Positions 19,654-28,149 of a stretch of 64,000 nucleotides of DNA are shown here, one piece after another. How positions within the stretch are numbered: the first letter of the stretch is position 1; every line of letters starts with the position of its first letter. Origin of the DNA: CAWCWK01 sp963842125 (lineage in GTDB: Bacteria; Pseudomonadota; Alphaproteobacteria; Rhizobiales; CAWCWK01); the NCBI GenBank assembly GCA_963842125.1, contig CAWJFE010000001.1, positions 248,001-312,000 on the forward strand, in the 5' to 3' direction. A model generated the notes under the pieces. It saw only the letters and a list, made by a program, of their open reading frames with translations. It was not told where the DNA came from and did not search any database. A program made the position numbers and the translations under genes.

Positions 19654-19690
19654 CCGGCGTTTCGCGACCGTCTGGTCAAAAAAACGCCGG
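19654..19690. promoter_or_regulatory. RutR-like operator inside an inverted repeat, upstream of the importer operon
   Basis: GCGACCGTCTGGTCAA at 19664-19679 matches 11 of 14 RutR-box positions, with one perfect half-site. It lies in the loop of a perfect 9-bp inverted repeat, CCGGCGTTT (19654-19662) and AAACGCCGG (19682-19690). No T-run follows on the plus strand, so this is not a standard terminator. The ABC ATPase starts 53 bases downstream. Confidence 0.55.
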
Positions 19691-19743
19691 ACCACACGCT
19701 TTGCACTCTTGCGAAGCAGGTCCGCCGCGTCGCAGCATGCGGC

Positions 19744-20604
19744 ATGGATGTAGGAAGAGACTCGCAGGCCGACCTTGCGACGGGTGACACCGTCGATCCC
19801 GCCGCGCGCGCGGCTCGGCGCGGGGACGCGCCCGTCATCGCCGCGCGCGACCTGTCGCTCACCTTCGAGACCAATGACGGCCCCGTCGACGCGCTCCAGG
19901 GCATCGATCTCGACGTGGCCAAGGGCGATTTCGTCAGCCTGATCGGGCCGTCGGGCTGCGGCAAGACGACCTTGCTGCGCGTCATGGCCGATCTGGAGGC
20001 GCCGACGGGCGGCAGCGTGAGGGTCGATGGTATGACCCCGCGCGAGGCGCGGCTGGGCCGTGCCTATGGCTACGTCTTCCAGGCGCCGGCGCTCTATCCG
20101 TGGCGCACGATCGCGGCCAATGTCGGTCTGCCTTTGGAGGTGATCGGCCTTGCCAGATCCGAGCGCGAGCAGCGGGTGGCCGACAATCTCGCGCTGGTGA
20201 ACCTCACGGGCTTCGAGAACAAATATCCCTGGCAGCTCTCCGGCGGCATGCAGCAGCGCGCCTCGATCGCCCGCGCGTTGACCCTCCAGTCCGACATCCT
20301 CCTCATGGACGAGCCCTTCGGCGCGCTCGACGAGATCGTGCGCGACCACCTCAACGAGCAGTTGAACGCGCTCTGGGCCGCGACGCAGAAGACCGTCGTC
20401 TTCGTCACCCACTCCATCCCGGAGGCCGTCTACCTCTCGACGAAGATCGTCGTGATGAGCCCGCGCCCAGGCCGCATCCACGACGTCATAGACTGCGACC
20501 TCGGCCGGGAGCGCGACCTCGACGTGCGCGAGACGCCGGCGTTCCTCGCGATCGCGCACCGGGTCCGCGAAGGCTTGCGGGCGGGGCATGCGTATGACGA
20601 TTGA
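19744..20604 (+). CDS. ABC importer ATPase (SsuB/ThiZ-like), probable pyrimidine/ureide uptake
   Basis: A 286-residue ATPase of the nitrate/sulfonate/taurine/thiamine-precursor subfamily. Walker A GPSGCGKTTLLR, Q-loop YVFQAPALYPWRTIAANV, signature LSGGMQQRASIARAL, Walker B ILLMDEPFGALDE and switch VFVTHSIPEAVYLS are intact. It leads an operon with two permeases and a THI5-like receptor. The RutR-like site upstream and the catabolic neighbours suggest uptake of a pyrimidine, hydantoin or ureide; the specific substrate is inference. Confidence 0.92.
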   Translation: MDVGRDSQADLATGDTVDPAARAARRGDAPVIAARDLSLTFETNDGPVDALQGIDLDVAKGDFVSLIGPSGCGKTTLLRVMADLEAPTGGSVRVDGMTPREARLGRAYGYVFQAPALYPWRTIAANVGLPLEVIGLARSEREQRVADNLALVNLTGFENKYPWQLSGGMQQRASIARALTLQSDILLMDEPFGALDEIVRDHLNEQLNALWAATQKTVVFVTHSIPEAVYLSTKIVVMSPRPGRIHDVIDCDLGRERDLDVRETPAFLAIAHRVREGLRAGHAYDD

Positions 20605-20652
20605 CGGACGGGCCCGCGTGACTCAGCGACCACACGCACGCGGACGGCTCAG

Positions 20653-20982
20653 ATGACGCGCGCGGCCACGCTCTGGCTTCTTGCCTCCATACCGACCTTT
20701 CTCCTGGGGTCCTCGCTACTGCGCGTCTATGTCGGCAGCGGGCGGCTGTGGCTCGTCGCGGCGGCGCTCGTCGTCTTCAGCGCCGGCAACCTCATGATGA
20801 TCGGCGTCATGCGGGGCTCGGGGCTCGGCCCCGCGATCGCGGCCTCCGCGGTGACGCAGCTCCTCTCGGCCGCGCTGATCGGCATCGTCATCTTTGGCGA
20901 GCGGCCACCGCTGGCGCAACTCGCCGGCATGGCTCTCGGCATCGCCGCCATCGGGCTCATCCTGTGGCCTGCGGCCCGATGA
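20653..20982 (+). CDS. Small multi-pass membrane protein (EamA/SMR-like)
   Basis: A 109-residue protein with four hydrophobic segments covering nearly its whole length, ending LGIAAIGLILWPAAR. The segment GERPPLAQLAGMALGIAAIG resembles the last helices of EamA/SMR transporters, where an E-R-P turn precedes the final helix. It lies between the ABC ATPase and the first permease on the same strand, so it is probably co-transcribed. A role in efflux or as an accessory subunit cannot be decided. Confidence 0.7.
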   Translation: MTRAATLWLLASIPTFLLGSSLLRVYVGSGRLWLVAAALVVFSAGNLMMIGVMRGSGLGPAIAASAVTQLLSAALIGIVIFGERPPLAQLAGMALGIAAIGLILWPAAR

Positions 20983-21016
20983 GCGCGAGGATCGAGCGCG
21001 TGATGGCAGGTTCGCC

Positions 21017-21952
21017 GTGACCGAGACCGCCCTCGCAACCCCCGGCGGCGGCGTGGGCGCATCGCCGCTCCGCACCGGCTGGACGCGGGCCATGTCAGGC
21101 AGCGCCGGCCCCGTCCTCACCATTCTCCTTGGGCTCGTCCTCCTCTGGTACGTCGCCGCCATCTTCCTCAACGCCCCCCTCATGCTCTCGCTCTGGGAGA
21201 GGCGGGGGGTCGACTGGACCTACGCGCAGCTCGTCGCCGAGACGATGAACCATCGCCGCCCGGTGCTGCCGACGCCGCATCAGGTCGTGGTCGAACTCTG
21301 GAACACGATCGTCGGCGAGGCCGTCACGTCGAAACGCAGCCTCGTCTACCATGCCTGGGTGACGCTCTCCTCGACGCTCCTCGGCTTTCTCATCGGCACG
21401 GTGCTCGGCATCGCCATCGCGGTCGGCATCGTCCATTCGCGCACGCTCGACAAGTCGCTCATGCCGTGGATCATCGCCTCGCAGACCATCCCCATCCTCG
21501 CCGTCGCGCCGATGGTCGTCGTGGTGCTGGGCGCCGTCGGGCTGACGGGGCTGGTGCCGAAATCGCTGATCTCGGCCTATTTGAGCTTCTTTCCCGTCGC
21601 CGTCGGCATGGTGAAGGGCCTGCGCTCGCCGGACCTCATGCATCTCGATCTGATGCGGACCTATTCCGCGTCCCAGACGCAGACCTTCGCCAAGCTGCGC
21701 TGGCCCTCCGCCCTCCCCTTCCTCTTTCCGGCCATGCAGATCGGCGTCGCGATCTCCCTCGTCGGCGCCATCGTCGGCGAGATGCCGACGGGCGCCGTCG
21801 CGGGCCTCGGCGCGCGGCTCCTGTCGGGCAGCTATTACGGCCAGACGGTGCAGATCTGGGCGGCGCTGATCATGGCCTCCGTGCTGGCGGCGACACTGGT
21901 CGTCGGGATCGGCTGGGTGGGGCGGCGCGTGGCGGTGGGACCGGGCGCATGA
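21017..21952 (+). CDS. ABC importer permease 1 (SsuC/ThiX-like)
   Basis: A 311-residue inner-membrane permease of the binding-protein-dependent type, with about six membrane segments. The coupling-loop region reads LDLMRTYSASQTQTFAKLRW followed by PSALPFLFPAMQIGVAISLVGAIVGEM, characteristic of the NitT/TauT group. The GTG start at 21017 has GCAGG six bases upstream. Its stop overlaps the next permease gene (ATGA), so the two are translated together and likely form a heterodimer. Confidence 0.92.
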   Translation: MTETALATPGGGVGASPLRTGWTRAMSGSAGPVLTILLGLVLLWYVAAIFLNAPLMLSLWERRGVDWTYAQLVAETMNHRRPVLPTPHQVVVELWNTIVGEAVTSKRSLVYHAWVTLSSTLLGFLIGTVLGIAIAVGIVHSRTLDKSLMPWIIASQTIPILAVAPMVVVVLGAVGLTGLVPKSLISAYLSFFPVAVGMVKGLRSPDLMHLDLMRTYSASQTQTFAKLRWPSALPFLFPAMQIGVAISLVGAIVGEMPTGAVAGLGARLLSGSYYGQTVQIWAALIMASVLAATLVVGIGWVGRRVAVGPGA

Positions 21953-23148
21953 CGACCGCCAAGGCCCTCTTCACTGCGCGCGACGTCTCGATGGCTCACG
22001 CCTGGAAGCCGCTCACGGCCGCGCTCCTCACGCTCATCGCGGTCGCGCTGCCTACCTTCACGGCTATCGACGCGGCAGTCCCAGACGGCGCCGGCTTGGT
22101 GCGGACCGGGCTCGGCTATCTCTCCACCGCGCTCCTCATCACGGCGGCGGCGGTCGCGGTGAAGCATCCGGGCACGGTGCTGGCCAACGTCCTTCTCGGC
22201 GTCGCGGCGCATGGGGCCGCCATCGCCCTCATCGTTGCGCTCGGTGCAGCGGAGCGACAGAGCATCTCGAATATCCCGCTCGGTGCGGCCGGGGGCTTCT
22301 GGCTCGAGGTCGCGGCCGCCTGGCTCCTCGCGTGGCAGCTCGTCGACAATCTCTCGGCGGCGAACCCCAAAGACGGCACCGCCCGGCGCGTCGTCGCGAT
22401 CCTCGTACCCCTCCTCTTCGGCGCCTGGCTGCTCATCCTCTGGGAGCTAGTCGTGCGCGGCGCGAACGTGCCGCAGGTCCTCCTCCCCGCCCCGTCGATG
22501 ATCGGCGCGACCATCGCGACCTCGACTGGCACCCTCTGGGTCGATTTCCTACAGACGTTCAAGGCCGTCCTCATAGGCTACCTGATCGGCTGCGGGTCGG
22601 GCTTCGTCGTCGCGCTCCTTTGCGACCGTTACGGCTTCCTGAAGCGCGGCCTCCTCCCCATCGGCAATCTCGCCTCGGCGCTCCCCATCGTCGGCGTCGC
22701 GCCCATCATGGTCATGTGGTTCGGCTTCGACTGGCCGTCCAAAGCCGCCGTGGTGGTCATCATGACCTTCTTCCCGATGCTGGTGAACACGGTCGCGGGG
22801 CTTGCAGCGGCGGGCCGGCTGGAGCGGGACATGATGCACACCTATGCGGCATCGCCCGCTCAATCCCTTCTCAAGCTGCGCTTGCCGGCCGCCATGCCCT
22901 TCGTCTTCAATGCGCTCAAGATCAACTCGACACTGGCGCTCATCGGCGCCATCGTGGCCGAGTTCTTCGGCACGCCAATCGTCGGCATGGGGTTCCGCAT
23001 CTCGACCGAGATCGGCCGCATGAATCTCGACATGGTCTGGGCCGAGATCGCGGTCGCGGCCGTGGCGGGCTCGGCCTTCTACGGTCTTGTCGCGCTCATG
23101 GAGCGCGGCGTCACGTTCTGGCATCCCTCGCAAAGGGCCGCCCGATAA
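21949..23148 (+). CDS. ABC importer permease 2 (SsuC/ThiX-like) with extended N-terminus
   Basis: A 399-residue permease. The C-terminal 250 residues form the transport domain with coupling loop RDMMHTYAASPAQSLLKLRL and LIGAIVAEFFGTPIVGMGFRI. The N-terminal 145 residues contribute about four extra membrane segments not needed for a minimal permease, and end in the WLLILWELVVRG helix that begins the standard domain. It overlaps permease 1 by four bases and precedes the receptor gene by 39 bases. Confidence 0.92.
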   Translation: MTTAKALFTARDVSMAHAWKPLTAALLTLIAVALPTFTAIDAAVPDGAGLVRTGLGYLSTALLITAAAVAVKHPGTVLANVLLGVAAHGAAIALIVALGAAERQSISNIPLGAAGGFWLEVAAAWLLAWQLVDNLSAANPKDGTARRVVAILVPLLFGAWLLILWELVVRGANVPQVLLPAPSMIGATIATSTGTLWVDFLQTFKAVLIGYLIGCGSGFVVALLCDRYGFLKRGLLPIGNLASALPIVGVAPIMVMWFGFDWPSKAAVVVIMTFFPMLVNTVAGLAAAGRLERDMMHTYAASPAQSLLKLRLPAAMPFVFNALKINSTLALIGAIVAEFFGTPIVGMGFRISTEIGRMNLDMVWAEIAVAAVAGSAFYGLVALMERGVTFWHPSQRAAR

Positions 23149-23187
23149 CAGCGCCCGATAACGGGCGGACAACAGGAGAGACGACGC

Positions 23188-24198
23188 ATGATGAAACGCA
23201 CCATTCTGGCCGCCACCGCCCTCGTGGCCGCATCGCTCGCGACGCCGGCGCTCAGCGCCGAGCATTCCGAGATGGACGAGCTGACGCTGCAGCTGAAATG
23301 GGTCACGCAGGCCCAATTCGCCGGCTACTATGTCGCCGAAGCAAAGGGCTTCTATGAAGAGGCCGGCCTCGACGTGACCATCAAGCCCGGCGGCCCCGAC
23401 ATCGCGCCTCCGCAGGTGATCGCCGGTGGCGGGGCCGACGTGGTCGTGGAGTGGATGCCGGCCGCGCTGGCCGCGCGCGAGAAGGGCGTGCCTTTGGTCA
23501 ACATCGCCCAGCCTTTCGCGCGCTCCGGCATGATGCTGACCTGCGACAACGCGAGCGGCATCACGTCGCCCGACGACTTCCCCGGCAAGACGCTCGGCGT
23601 CTGGTATTTCGGCAACGAGTACCCGTTCCTGTCCTGGATGAGCCAGATCGGCCTCGCGACCGACGGCTCGGATGGCGGCGTCACGGTCGTCAAGCAGGGC
23701 TTCAACGTCGACCCGCTGCTTCAGGGGCAGGCCGACTGCATCTCGACGATGACCTATAACGAGTACTGGCAGGTCATCGACGCGGGCTACGAGCCTGGCG
23801 ACCTCACCGTCTTCAACTACACCGACATGGGCGTCGCCACGCTGGAGGATGGGCTCTACACGCTCGAATCCAACCTCGACGATCCGGAGATGGTCGACAA
23901 GCTCGCCCGCTTCGTCTCCGCCTCAATGAAGGGCTGGGAGTACGCCCGCGAGAACCCCGACGAGGCCGCCCAGATCGTCATCGACAACGACGACACCGGC
24001 GCCCAGACAATCGAGCACCAGACGCGGATGATGGGCGAGGTCAACAAGCTGACCGAGGGCTCGACCGGCCGGCTCGACCAAGGAGCCTACGAGACAACCG
24101 TTCAGTCGCTTCTGTCCGGCGGCTCCGACCCCGTCATCTCCGGTGCGCCCGAAGGCGCGACGACGGATGTGGTGATGGACGCCGTCGAGGCTATGTAA
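23188..24198 (+). CDS. ABC substrate-binding protein, THI5/NMT1-like
   Basis: A 336-residue periplasmic receptor. The signal peptide MMKRTILAATALVAASLATP ends at ALSA. The mature protein starts LTLQLKWVTQAQFAGYYVAE, followed by AKGFYEEAGLDVTIKPGGPD and IAPPQVIAGGGADVVVEWMP, the classic NMT1/THI5 pattern of receptors for pyrimidine-like ligands (thiamine precursors, riboflavin, hydantoins). AGGAG lies nine bases before the ATG. Together with the ATPase and two permeases it completes an importer. Confidence 0.93.
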   Translation: MMKRTILAATALVAASLATPALSAEHSEMDELTLQLKWVTQAQFAGYYVAEAKGFYEEAGLDVTIKPGGPDIAPPQVIAGGGADVVVEWMPAALAAREKGVPLVNIAQPFARSGMMLTCDNASGITSPDDFPGKTLGVWYFGNEYPFLSWMSQIGLATDGSDGGVTVVKQGFNVDPLLQGQADCISTMTYNEYWQVIDAGYEPGDLTVFNYTDMGVATLEDGLYTLESNLDDPEMVDKLARFVSASMKGWEYARENPDEAAQIVIDNDDTGAQTIEHQTRMMGEVNKLTEGSTGRLDQGAYETTVQSLLSGGSDPVISGAPEGATTDVVMDAVEAM

Positions 24199-24207
24199 GT
24201 GCGGCGC

Positions 24208-24242
24208 GCCGCCGGCGACGGGGTCTCTCTCGCGCCGGCGGC
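24208..24242 (+). terminator. Hairpin after the importer operon
   Basis: A perfect 10-bp stem, GCCGCCGGCG (24208-24217) with CGCCGGCGGC (24233-24242), begins 10 bases past the receptor stop codon. No T-run follows, so intrinsic termination is uncertain; it may protect the 3' end. The remaining stretch to 24545 shows no gene. Confidence 0.4.
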
Positions 24243-24545
24243 AACTCGTCGTGTCGGCAAGACCGGCACGCTCACACACCTGAACCCGGCCGCGCCAGAG
24301 CCATTCCTACAAACCTTGGCTCGACCCCTCCCCTCTCTTCCTTGCCATCCTCCGGCACCGGCCCGAGAACCCAGAGCGGCGGCTGCGTTGCTCTGATCGG
24401 AGGCGATCTCGCGAGGCGTTCGGTCGGGAGGCCGGACGGAGGTCCTCCCTCTTGCGCCCCTGGCTTCTCGGGTCGATGTCCGAGAATGACGGCGGGAGGT
24501 GGTGTCGCCTACCGAATCGAGCTTCTAGAGCGCGTTGTTTCAGCG

Positions 24546-24572
24546 CGGTTCCTTACGCTGCGGTGCTATCGC
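24546..24572. repeat. Dispersed intergenic repeat, copy 2 (inverted)
   Basis: Inverted copy of the element at 10006, with the core identical over 27 bases. A flanking agagcgcgttgtttcagcgc on its left is partly shared with the other copies. It lies just past the 3' end of the minus-strand PAS gene (stop at 24591). Confidence 0.8.
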
Positions 24573-24590
24573 ACCTGCGCGGGAACGGCC

Positions 24591-25367
24591 CTAGGCCGCG
24601 ACGGCGTTCGCGGCGGCGGCGAGGTCGGCAAGCGGTGGCCTGCCGGCACCCTTGTCGTCCGCAGTGTCCCCCCGCCCGAGCAGCTTCGCCTCCAGCCTTC
24701 GGCAGAGCGAGAGCCGCTCCGTGTCGTCGCCTTCACTGGCCAACCATGCCTGCGCGACCTGCCGGATCGGGGCGAGGGAGGCGTCGGCGGCGGGCGCCCG
24801 GTCGGCGAGATCGAGGATCAGGGTCATCACCCGGCGCGAGACCGACCAGTCGCGCATACGCGCGAGGTCGCGCTCCTCCTCGACCTCGGTAAGACGCTTG
24901 AGACGCTCGGCCAGCCGCTCTTTCGTCTCGACGAGAGCGGTCACGTCGCGCGAGATCGAGATCGCGCCCAGGACCGCGTCATCATCTCCAGGGATCGGCG
25001 CGACGGATACACTCCACCAGCGGGGCGTGCCCGCGGCCGTCGGGCAGAACGCCTCGAACCGCGTCGCCCGCCCGACCATCGCATCGAGGACCGCCGCGCG
25101 GACGCGGGCCTGCGAGGTCTCGGGCCAGAGGCTCGCCCATTCGCGCCGCTCGACGTCGGCGAAGTCGGCGATCTCCATGGCACAAAGACCGTTGCCGTTC
25201 ATGAAGAGGAGCGCGCCATCCGGCCCGACGATCTTGATGCAGTCGGGGCTGGCGTCGAGCGCCGCCCGAAGGGTCGTGAGGCTGAGACTCCGCTCCTGGC
25301 CGAGGAGGGACAGGATGGTCTCGATGAGGGGAGCACTACGAAACGCTGCGACGATGGCTTCGGCCAT
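24591..25367 (-). CDS. PAS-domain protein
   Basis: A 258-residue soluble protein. After an N-terminal helical stretch, residues about 40-155 form a PAS sensor domain (LRAALDASPDCIKIVGPDGA, LLFMNGNGLCAMEI, WWSVSVAPIPGDDDAVLGAI). A short coiled-coil (ALVETKERLAERLKRLTEVE) and a helical C-terminus follow. No kinase, cyclase, GGDEF or DNA-binding domain is visible, so it may act through a partner. The ATG at 25367 has GGAGAG upstream. It is divergent from the ion channel gene. Confidence 0.8.
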   Translation of the reverse strand: MAEAIVAAFRSAPLIETILSLLGQERSLSLTTLRAALDASPDCIKIVGPDGALLFMNGNGLCAMEIADFADVERREWASLWPETSQARVRAAVLDAMVGRATRFEAFCPTAAGTPRWWSVSVAPIPGDDDAVLGAISISRDVTALVETKERLAERLKRLTEVEEERDLARMRDWSVSRRVMTLILDLADRAPAADASLAPIRQVAQAWLASEGDDTERLSLCRRLEAKLLGRGDTADDKGAGRPPLADLAAAANAVAA

Positions 25368-25531
25368 GGCTGTCTCTCCGGATGTGGGGGTCGAAGGTTG
25401 TGCTTCGAGCCTGTAGAACAATTCTAGATGGCATTTGTTCGCTCGGTAAATCTTTCCTCTTGGGACATGGTTGAGCGTTCGTTGCCGAGCCCGTATCGGA
25501 TCGGCACGCGGAGCATGTTCATGAGGACCGG

Positions 25532-26341
25532 ATGCTGAAAACCTTGATCACCTCGCCCTATTGGGAGCGTTGGGTGACCACCCTCATCGTCATCAACGCG
25601 ATCACGCTCGGCCTCGAGACGAGCGAGACGGCGATGGCCACCGCGGGCCCGCTGCTGCTAGCGATCGATCGGGCAATCCTCGTCGTGTTCGTCGTCGAGA
25701 TCGCGATCCGCGTGGCCGTCCATCGCTGGGCGTTCTTCAAGGATCCCTGGTCGATCTTCGACACGATCGTCGTCGGCATCGCGCTCGTCCCCGCGACGAC
25801 GGGGCTCTCGGTGCTGCGTGCGCTCCGCATCCTCCGGGTGTTGCGCCTCATCTCGGTCGTGCCGAGCCTCAAGCGCGTCATCGGCGCGCTCTTCGAGGCG
25901 CTGCCGGGCATGGGCTCGATCGTGGTGCTGATCGCGCTCGTCTTCTACGTCTTCTCGGTGATGGCGACGAAACTCTTCGGCGCGAGCTTTCCCGACTGGT
26001 TCGGCAATCTCGGCCAGAGCGCCTACACGCTCTTCCAGGTCATGACGCTGGAGAGCTGGTCGATGGGCATCGTGCGGCCCGTCATGGACGTCTATCCCTA
26101 TGCCTGGGCCTTCTTCGTGCCCTTCATCCTTCTGACGTCCTTCGTGGTGCTCAACCTCTTCATCGGCATCGTGGTCTCCGCGATGCAATCGGAGCACGAC
26201 AAGGAGGTGGCGGAGGAGCGCGAGATCGCCGCCCAGGCCGCACGCGACGACGCGGCCGACCTCAATGCGGAGATGCAAGCTCTTCGCGCCGACCTGCGAG
26301 CGCTCAGCGAGCGGATGGATCAGGGGCGTGGGGCCGGCTGA
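25532..26341 (+). CDS. Voltage-gated sodium channel (NaChBac/NavAb family)
   Basis: A 269-residue single-domain channel that would assemble as a tetramer. Segments S1-S3 occupy residues about 12-95. S4 carries regularly spaced arginines in LRALRILRVLRLISVVPSLK. S5 follows at about 125-150. The pore loop has the selectivity filter TLESWSM, identical to NavAb, and S6 is FFVPFILLTSFVVLNLFIGI. The C-terminal 55 residues, rich in E, A and R, form the coiled coil that bundles the tetramer. Single-copy bacterial sodium channels are often tied to motility, pH or salt response. Confidence 0.93.
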   Translation: MLKTLITSPYWERWVTTLIVINAITLGLETSETAMATAGPLLLAIDRAILVVFVVEIAIRVAVHRWAFFKDPWSIFDTIVVGIALVPATTGLSVLRALRILRVLRLISVVPSLKRVIGALFEALPGMGSIVVLIALVFYVFSVMATKLFGASFPDWFGNLGQSAYTLFQVMTLESWSMGIVRPVMDVYPYAWAFFVPFILLTSFVVLNLFIGIVVSAMQSEHDKEVAEEREIAAQAARDDAADLNAEMQALRADLRALSERMDQGRGAG

Positions 26342-26364
26342 GGTCGTTCTAGGATTAGCGCCCT

Positions 26365-28041
26365 CTAGCGCTCGTGCGATCTCGCGGCGTCGAGCATGCG
26401 CAAGGCGAACCGGTCGGGGTCGGCTGCAACGCTGAGCGCGGTCGAGGCGAGGTCTCCTTGCGTCTGCGCTGCGAGCAGCCTTGCGCCTTCCTCGTTCGGA
26501 TCGGCCAAAGTGAGGTTGTCGCCGCCCTCGCGCAACGTCTCGATCGTGCGCCGGGTAAAGCCGTCGCGCGCATCGATCACGTCGATCGCGTAGGCCACCT
26601 GGCCGGCGTGGATCTGAAGCGTTTCCCGGGCGCCCTCCAAGGCACTGCGGACGGCCTCGGTATTCGTGAGGTCTAGATTGGCGAGGCCGAGACCCGCCGT
26701 GTCGATCGCGTCGAAGGTCGGGTCGAACGACGTTCCCCGCTCGTTGACGTCGAGGCCAAGACTGTTGCCGAGCGCCGTCGCGAAACCGCCATAGCGCGAG
26801 TCGGCGACGAGATCGCCGATCTGGGTGCGCAGGGCCTCGAGTTGGCCGGAGACATCGGCCGGCACGGTGCCCGAGATCGTGAGGTCGAGCGGCGGCAGCG
26901 TGTCGGGACCGGAGAGGACGGAGCTATCGAGCGGATTGCCACTCGTCAGCGAGGAGTTGGTGAAGAAGCCGTTCGGGCCGTAGCCGCCATAGAAGATCAT
27001 ACGGATCTCGTGCTCTCCGGCGGTGAGGAAGGCGCTGTCATTGCGCGTCTCCCACCAGTTCTGGCTCTGCGAGACCGTCACGCCGTCGATCGTGAGGCGA
27101 AAGCCGTCGTCGGAGCGGGTCTGGAAGGTGTAGGTGCCGGCCGACGACACGTTGATCTTGCCCTCGATGACGCCGACGATGAGATCGGTGGAGTCGCCGC
27201 CAACGGCGGTGTCGAGCGTCGCCGCGTCAGTGCCCAGCAGCCCGTTGATGGTGCCCGAATAGGCGTTGGCCGCGCCGTTCGGATAGTCGAGATTGGTCGC
27301 GCGAAAGCCGGAGATGCGGTTCGCCGCGTTGGCGGCCACGGCTTCGGCGGCCGCGATCGTCGTCGGATTGGACGGCGCGCGGTAGAGCGAACCTCGAAGG
27401 CCCGGTTGGCTGGCCGGTGTCGGGATCTTGGAATCGGTCTTGAGGGCGACCCGGGTGCCGGCGACGGCGGCCGTCAGCTCCAGACGCCCGCCATTGAGCG
27501 AAGCCGACACGCCGTTGCCGGCCGCATTGATGGTGGCGATGAGGCTGCCGACCGTCGTGCCGTCCTGGTCATAATCGTGGACGGCGGCCGCACCGCCTTC
27601 GGCGAAGGCGTAGAGGATGTCCCCGGCGCCGACATCGAGGCCCGAAATAGTGCTGAGTTCGGTCGCATTGGCGAGGCCCGTCGCATCGAGGAGCGCCCGT
27701 GCGCCTGCGCCGCCCGCGACGACCGGGTCCGGCGGGGGACCGGCTGGCAGGAGGGTTGCCATCTCGTCGATGAGACGCCCGACCGCCTTGACCGCGCTAT
27801 CGTCGGCTTGGAGCGCCGAGCGGGCCTTGCTGAAATCGTCCAGGAGGCCTTCGAGGCGGTCGGCCCGCGCATTCACGCCTCGCGCGGCGAAGAAGCTCGC
27901 CGGCCCATCGAGCGGGCTGGCGACCTTCAACCCGCTCGCGAGGCGCGATTGGGCCTGCGCCATCGCAGCCTGGTTGGCGCGCAGGCTCAGCAGGATACTG
28001 CGCGATGGGCCGTTGAGACCGTCGGTTCCAAACATCATCAT
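26365..28041 (-). CDS. Flagellin with an internal PA14-like domain
   Basis: A 558-residue protein. The N-terminus (SILLSLRANQAAMAQAQSRL, ASGLKVASPLDGPASFFAAR) and the C-terminus (VAYAIDVIDARDGFTRRTIE, GARLLAAQTQGDLASTALSV) are the paired D0/D1 helices of flagellin. The central region includes a PA14-type beta-barrel around residues 270-390: GTYTFQTRSDDGFRLTIDGV, NWWETRNDSAFLTAGEHEIR and FYGGYGPNGFF. PA14 domains bind glycans or proteins, so the filament may display a binding domain. Start is one of three consecutive ATGs; a GGGGGA lies just upstream. No other flagellar gene is in the window. Confidence 0.88.
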   Translation of the reverse strand: MMMFGTDGLNGPSRSILLSLRANQAAMAQAQSRLASGLKVASPLDGPASFFAARGVNARADRLEGLLDDFSKARSALQADDSAVKAVGRLIDEMATLLPAGPPPDPVVAGGAGARALLDATGLANATELSTISGLDVGAGDILYAFAEGGAAAVHDYDQDGTTVGSLIATINAAGNGVSASLNGGRLELTAAVAGTRVALKTDSKIPTPASQPGLRGSLYRAPSNPTTIAAAEAVAANAANRISGFRATNLDYPNGAANAYSGTINGLLGTDAATLDTAVGGDSTDLIVGVIEGKINVSSAGTYTFQTRSDDGFRLTIDGVTVSQSQNWWETRNDSAFLTAGEHEIRMIFYGGYGPNGFFTNSSLTSGNPLDSSVLSGPDTLPPLDLTISGTVPADVSGQLEALRTQIGDLVADSRYGGFATALGNSLGLDVNERGTSFDPTFDAIDTAGLGLANLDLTNTEAVRSALEGARETLQIHAGQVAYAIDVIDARDGFTRRTIETLREGGDNLTLADPNEEGARLLAAQTQGDLASTALSVAADPDRFALRMLDAARSHER

Positions 28042-28149
28042 TCCCCCGGCATTCTTGCCATGAGGGGAGAGGATGACGCGCGGCGCTCGCCATTCCTTGA
28101 GAAAAACCGGTCAAATGCTGTGCATCGACCGATTCTCTCGAACGCGCGA

